Below, in pieces: positions 33,362-36,780 of a DNA stretch of 36,780 bases. A program made the position numbers and the translations under genes. The notes under the pieces were generated by a model. It was not told where the DNA came from, did not search any database, and was given only the letters and a program-made list of their open reading frames with translations. The stretch is taken from contig JABAZT010000020.1 in assembly GCA_018608565.1 (NCBI GenBank), positions 6,503 through 43,282 on the forward strand, in the 5' to 3' direction. Position 1 is the first letter of the stretch. Each line of letters opens with the position of its first letter. The stretch is from Candidatus Altimarinota bacterium. Its GTDB lineage: Bacteria > Patescibacteriota > Gracilibacteria > UBA4473.

Positions 33362-34348
33362 CTAGTGGCCTACATGCTTCAACTTATCTTGTATCTGCTG
33401 AACCTCAAGTCCATAAAACTTTCCGAGCATCACCGTCTTGAGCATACGAGCATTGGTAAGCCGTTGTTCAAAATAATACAAGACCCTCAGAATAGAATCT
33501 GATCCAAGAGAAATAGAACCAAGCCAACCATATACATATTGATCGAGAATTTTTTCAACACGTACCAGTAGCTCTTCTCCACTCAATGAATCAGGAGCCG
33601 AGCGTAACAATTCAGAAAAAGGAGTCGTTCCATATAAATCAACAAACTGATCTAGTGAAGTAACCGCCAAAAAACGATCACGATCCAATGAACCACCCTC
33701 AACCCAAATCAATGGATCAAGCGAAGATTCTAAAATAAGAACAGAACGCAATACCGATCGAAAGTTATGTGCATCAATAAGATGTTGAACATATGACCGA
33801 ACCAAGCCATTCTTCGATTGTTTCTTCGCAAATGCAAAGTAAGCCAAATCTAATTCCATCTCTACTTCACGAATATCTATAACATCCTTTTGAGCATGCT
33901 TAAACACAACAGAAAGAAGAGGACAATTAGATTCTTCAGGATTCCAAACCAGAGATTCTATTTTTTCCGCTGATAATCGTCCCAGAGCTGAGTACCCATT
34001 ATCTTCAGTAAAAGCTCCAAGTCCATCCTTTCCCTCTATAAAACGTTCCTTCAAGGCACGTTTCAAATTATTAAGATCAAATCGAGCCCAAATCAAATGT
34101 AGAACTCGATGATCATCAGTCCCATCAACGAGCAATTCTTTGGTCTCTTTTAATCCATTCTCTATCACCATAGAAAAATCTCTAGCTTCAAGAGAATCAT
34201 CAAAGTACTTGGCATATGAAAGTTCTGACATAACTCCAAAAGCCTCTTCAGGCGTTTTGGCACCAATCATACGATCCAGCTGCCCAGAATTGAGCAACTG
34301 GGATTCAAGCACCGCAATCTGACCAGAAATAAAATAAAGAGAAGACAT
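33362..34348 (-). CDS. atpC: V-type ATPase subunit C (AC39-like), 328 aa
   Basis: Socket subunit connecting the central stalk to the membrane ring. An all-helical protein: LYFISGQIAVLESQLLNSGQLDRMI at the start, LIWARFDLNNLKRALKERF around residue 85, and late ARMLKTVMLGKFYGLEVQQI match AC39/C subunits. The length (about 330) is normal. It sits in the conserved order E-C-F. The upstream spacer (91 nt) contains AT-rich ATTTTAGG/ATTCAGAA-like degenerate repeats. Confidence 0.9.
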   Translation of the reverse strand: MSSLYFISGQIAVLESQLLNSGQLDRMIGAKTPEEAFGVMSELSYAKYFDDSLEARDFSMVIENGLKETKELLVDGTDDHRVLHLIWARFDLNNLKRALKERFIEGKDGLGAFTEDNGYSALGRLSAEKIESLVWNPEESNCPLLSVVFKHAQKDVIDIREVEMELDLAYFAFAKKQSKNGLVRSYVQHLIDAHNFRSVLRSVLILESSLDPLIWVEGGSLDRDRFLAVTSLDQFVDLYGTTPFSELLRSAPDSLSGEELLVRVEKILDQYVYGWLGSISLGSDSILRVLYYFEQRLTNARMLKTVMLGKFYGLEVQQIQDKLKHVGH

Positions 34349-34439
34349 AGATAAGTATAAATTTTAGGTTTTAAATTTCAGAAAAATAGAATTCAGAATT
34401 TTAAAATTTAGATTGTAAGTGTTTGAAATAACACAAGCT

Positions 34440-34985
34440 TTACACAAGCTTAAGCTGTTCTGCAAAATAAATCTCAAGTTGAGATCGAAATTGCGAGTAC
34501 ACCAAACTCTCAAATGTATTATCAATAGTAACGGTTTTGTTTCTAAAGATAAACCCACCTGAAACAGAATCCACTTCCTTCAACTCAATCGAGGTATCAT
34601 AAAGTGATTTTTTTCCTTTTGGAATTTCAAGAACTCCATCTTTTTCATCAACTTGAGATAAAAGCGCTGAAATAAATTTCTTATACGCTTCATCTCCAAG
34701 TCCATTCAAATGAACAATCAAGGCAGCAAGTGATTTTTCAACCAAGTCTTTCTTGACTCCACCCAACATCTTAGCTGTATCTCTACGAGCCATTGACTGA
34801 GCTTTTGTGTCCACCGAACCAAAAGCACCCTTAGTACGAGCTTCAAGATCAGAAAGATCTTTTGATTCGATATCAGATGAAGCAGCCACTAAAGAGGCTT
34901 TTTTTTCTGCCGTTTCCTTTTCGATTTCTTTCACTTGAGCCTGAGCTTGGTCCAGAATCTTTTTCAGTATATCTTGCAAAGACAT
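34440..34985 (-). CDS. atpE: V-type ATPase subunit E, 181 aa
   Basis: Peripheral-stalk subunit. The N-terminal third is a long charged helix (ILDQAQAQVKEIEKETAEKK) that would pair with subunit G/H. The C-terminal globular part has the SGGFIFRN....DNTFESLVYSQ segment typical of E, where GG(F/V)....G.i.vDnTFe is conserved. Length is near the usual 185-200. No G/H partner is seen here; it may lie beyond the window upstream of I. Confidence 0.9.
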   Translation of the reverse strand: MSLQDILKKILDQAQAQVKEIEKETAEKKASLVAASSDIESKDLSDLEARTKGAFGSVDTKAQSMARRDTAKMLGGVKKDLVEKSLAALIVHLNGLGDEAYKKFISALLSQVDEKDGVLEIPKGKKSLYDTSIELKEVDSVSGGFIFRNKTVTIDNTFESLVYSQFRSQLEIYFAEQLKLV

Positions 34986-35031
34986 AAAATAAGTAGGTTT
35001 TAAAAACTAATGTAAAATCTCAAATTATCGA

Positions 35032-35520
35032 CTAAGCGATAGTGTTGAGAAGAAGAATACTTACAAGGAGAGCAAAAATTGCTGCCGTTTCAAGTAGTGC
35101 CGCAAGGACAATAGCAGGAGTAAAAGCAGATTCATTTTTCCCAACCGCTGCAACTCCAGCTGCCGCAGCTTTACCTTGAAGCCAACCAGTAAATAAACCA
35201 GCAAGTCCCATAGTAAGACCAACAAAAAAGAGTTGAGCTCCGACCGTAAGACTCATGTCACCATTTCCTAGTTTAAGAAAGATGAAAAGAGAAATCAGGA
35301 ATCCGTAGATCACTGAAGATCCAGGAAGAGCTACAAGTGGAGTAATTTTTCCGAATGCTGAAGGATTTTCAGCGATAACTCCAGCCCCTTTGGCTGCAGC
35401 AGGATAAGTACCAAGAACAGAACCAGCACCAGCCAAAACAATAGAAGCACCAGCTCCCATAAATGCCCAAACGGATCCATCAGCAAGGATACCAGGAGCA
35501 GTTGTTACAATCGTTTCCAT
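35032..35520 (-). CDS. atpK: V-type ATPase subunit K (duplicated c-ring proteolipid), 162 aa
   Basis: Forms the rotating membrane ring. Four transmembrane helices, i.e. two hairpins, with conserved GAGSVLG and GLFTGWLQGK loops. The essential carboxylate is Glu144 in LLETAAIFALL; the first hairpin has none, as in NtpK of Enterococcus hirae. Aligning the NtpK sodium site gives Leu65, Ser68 (Thr in NtpK), Ser69 (Gln), Gln115 (Gln) and Glu144 (Glu), so four positions are kept or conservative and one is changed. Coupling ion is therefore unclear. Cotranscribed with I (71 nt upstream) and E (46 nt downstream). Confidence 0.94.
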   Translation of the reverse strand: METIVTTAPGILADGSVWAFMGAGASIVLAGAGSVLGTYPAAAKGAGVIAENPSAFGKITPLVALPGSSVIYGFLISLFIFLKLGNGDMSLTVGAQLFFVGLTMGLAGLFTGWLQGKAAAAGVAAVGKNESAFTPAIVLAALLETAAIFALLVSILLLNTIA

Positions 35521-35591
35521 GAGATTAAAAGTATTAAAGGGTAAATAAAACTCGGAAGGATTCTACAGATAGGACGGAAAAGTCAAATGTT

Positions 35592-36780
35592 TTAATCCTT
35601 TAAGAAAAGGTACTTAAACCCCCTTCCGAAAGGTTTAAATTTTTCACCTCCGCCTCCGTAAAATTTACTAAAAAATTCAACAAACTGAAGTCTTCCAGTA
35701 TGTATAAACGCCGCCAAAAGTGAAAGCGCAAAATTAAGGGTATGACCAAAAAGAATAAACAAGACCAGTACTACTCCACCAACAACAGGAATCATATCCC
35801 CTAGAATAGTAGCCGTTAGATTCATAGCATATGCCACAACTCCAGTTGCCATTCCTAAAGCCATAAGCCGTGAATAACTCAAAAGATCCGTCACATAAGC
35901 CGTAATTCCAAAGAGTTTCAAGGCCCCAGTAATAGGCCCGACAAGAAGTGTCTTTAGAACTGGTTTTCCCTCAGCAAGTTCCAACACTATATGTCCTAAA
36001 AAGAGAACAACCGCGCCAATAAGAGCCAATATCTTGAAAAACTCAGGATTAATAAGATTAACTCCAAATAAAGTGTTCAAATCAGATCCAAATCCAAAAA
36101 GAAAAGCACCACCAAGCAATACACACCAAGGAATAGCTTCTAAGAATAAAGGTAATTTTTTTCCATTAATCCAAGATTTAACTCCTGAAAGAAAGATTCC
36201 AAGAATAATATGAGAAATCCCAAGAAACAAACAAATCTTCAAAAATATAAGCGGCTGTTTCAATGGAGCAAAAAGCTGTCCATAGAAAAGTCCTGTTTCC
36301 GGATTTACAAGAGCAGGGATTTGTTCCGGCTCTAATCCAAGATAACCTCCAAGCACAACACCTCCAATAACGGCTCCAATCCCACAAAAAAGTAAAAGAG
36401 CTAAAGAGTGCTTGGCTCCACGAGACATTTTTCCAAAAAGAATAAAAAACAAACTAACTAACGTAATAATCGTCCCATACCCAACATCTGAAAGACAAAG
36501 TCCAAAAAATATAAAAAAGAAAGGAGCTACCCATTTAGTAGGATCAATCTCCCCATTCCCTGGAAGCCCATACATTTCTACTATAGGCTCAAATGACCTG
36601 ATACCTGTTTTATTCTCAATCATTACCGGAATTGATTCATCTTCTTGCGCTTCAATCACCTCAACTGAAACATCACCCGCAAAGGCATTTTCAATCCATT
36701 TCTGAAATGACGCTAAAGCCCGAGTATCCATCCACCCCTCGAATGCAAAAACTCGATCTGTAAGATAAGCATGTTCTTGC
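35592..36780 (-). CDS. atpI: V-type ATPase subunit I, 5'-truncated by the window edge
   Basis: The membrane stator subunit that carries ions past the c-ring. About 396 C-terminal residues are present; the frame is open to the window end and reads RVFAFEGWMD, the usual segment before the membrane part, so the ATG at 36731 is internal. Seven or so transmembrane helices follow. Conserved features include FFIFFGLCLSDVGYGTI and, further on, LLSYSRLMALGMATGVVAYAMN, with the essential Arg in SYSRLMALG. The C-terminus FVEFFSKFYGGGGEKFKPF is typical. First visible gene of the I-K-E-C-F series. Confidence 0.95.
   Translation of the reverse strand, partial: QEHAYLTDRVFAFEGWMDTRALASFQKWIENAFAGDVSVEVIEAQEDESIPVMIENKTGIRSFEPIVEMYGLPGNGEIDPTKWVAPFFFIFFGLCLSDVGYGTIITLVSLFFILFGKMSRGAKHSLALLLFCGIGAVIGGVVLGGYLGLEPEQIPALVNPETGLFYGQLFAPLKQPLIFLKICLFLGISHIILGIFLSGVKSWINGKKLPLFLEAIPWCVLLGGAFLFGFGSDLNTLFGVNLINPEFFKILALIGAVVLFLGHIVLELAEGKPVLKTLLVGPITGALKLFGITAYVTDLLSYSRLMALGMATGVVAYAMNLTATILGDMIPVVGGVVLVLFILFGHTLNFALSLLAAFIHTGRLQFVEFFSKFYGGGGEKFKPFGRGFKYLFLKD

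Noticed and set aside
34364-34558. 64-aa ORF between subunits C and E
   Set aside because: It overlaps the 3' end of subunit E in another frame and runs into AT-rich spacer; no coding signal.
15-36780. Recoded genetic code (UGA as glycine), as in Gracilibacteria or Absconditabacteria
   Set aside because: All large genes are open under the standard code, conserved motifs need no UGA readthrough, and the two TGA codons seen lie at plausible gene ends.
36731-36780. ATG at 36731 as the start of subunit I
   Set aside because: The frame continues to the window edge and reads RVFAFEGW, which is conserved inside subunit I, so the gene is cut by the window.
27442-36780. F-type ATP synthase
   Set aside because: The A subunit has the V/A-type insertion, and I, K (four helices), E, C and F are all V/A-type.

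Overview
Organism. The window looks like a chromosomal piece of a Candidate Phyla Radiation (Patescibacteria) bacterium. Four things suggest this. It is A+T-rich and tightly packed. It carries a large cysteine-rich zinc-ribbon protein of a type I recognise from CPR genomes (13128-14789). It encodes very large secreted Cys-rich proteins. Shine-Dalgarno motifs are mostly missing. ORFs up to 1,557 codons stay open under the standard code, so this is not a lineage that reads UGA as glycine (Gracilibacteria or Absconditabacteria); UGA appears as a stop only about twice. A Peregrinibacteria-like source is possible, but the class-level guess is weak.

Layout. (1) 15-10478, minus strand: three consecutive secreted Cys-rich proteins (443, 1,557 and 1,419 aa). 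They share modules, among them a C-x3-P-x4-C motif seen 13 times. (2) 10594-14789: family II pyrophosphatase, an acetylglutamate-kinase-like protein, a damaged or divergent Nudix protein, and the CPR zinc-ribbon protein. (3) 14950-19452, plus strand: a probable four-gene envelope operon with a TrmB-type regulator, S41 protease, SLH-domain alpha/beta hydrolase and a DUF4105/Lnb-like membrane protein whose expected Cys is Ser. (4) 19441-25087: recN, a TlpA-like lipoprotein thioredoxin, and a UvrD helicase fused to a PD-(D/E)XK nuclease. The helicase gene has taken up palindromic elements in frame at three places. (5) 25092-27246: a short unknown gene, a 367-bp non-coding stretch with inverted repeats, and hisS. 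(6) 27442-36780, minus strand: V-type ATPase genes I-K-E-C-F and, separately, A. A 3.6-kb block of opposite-strand genes lies between F and A: a RelB/RelE-type toxin-antitoxin pair, an 839-aa coiled-coil protein and a 139-aa partner. Subunits B and D are not next to A.

How it fits together. Regions 1 and 3 describe a cell surface with secreted disulfide-rich adhesin-like proteins, an S-layer-anchored hydrolase and processing enzymes. The membrane-anchored thioredoxin could act on extracytoplasmic cysteines. Region 4 is DNA repair. Region 6 is the ion-translocating ATPase.

Most unusual signals. Two families of short DNA repeats (hairpin plus 'ctagaggggatt' tail, and degenerate GTTATTC-like heptads) sit in intergenic DNA and inside genes, where they add peptide loops. 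The other main signals are the C-x3-P-x4-C surface proteins, the split V-ATPase locus, and a toxin-antitoxin promoter whose geometry implies a leaderless mRNA.
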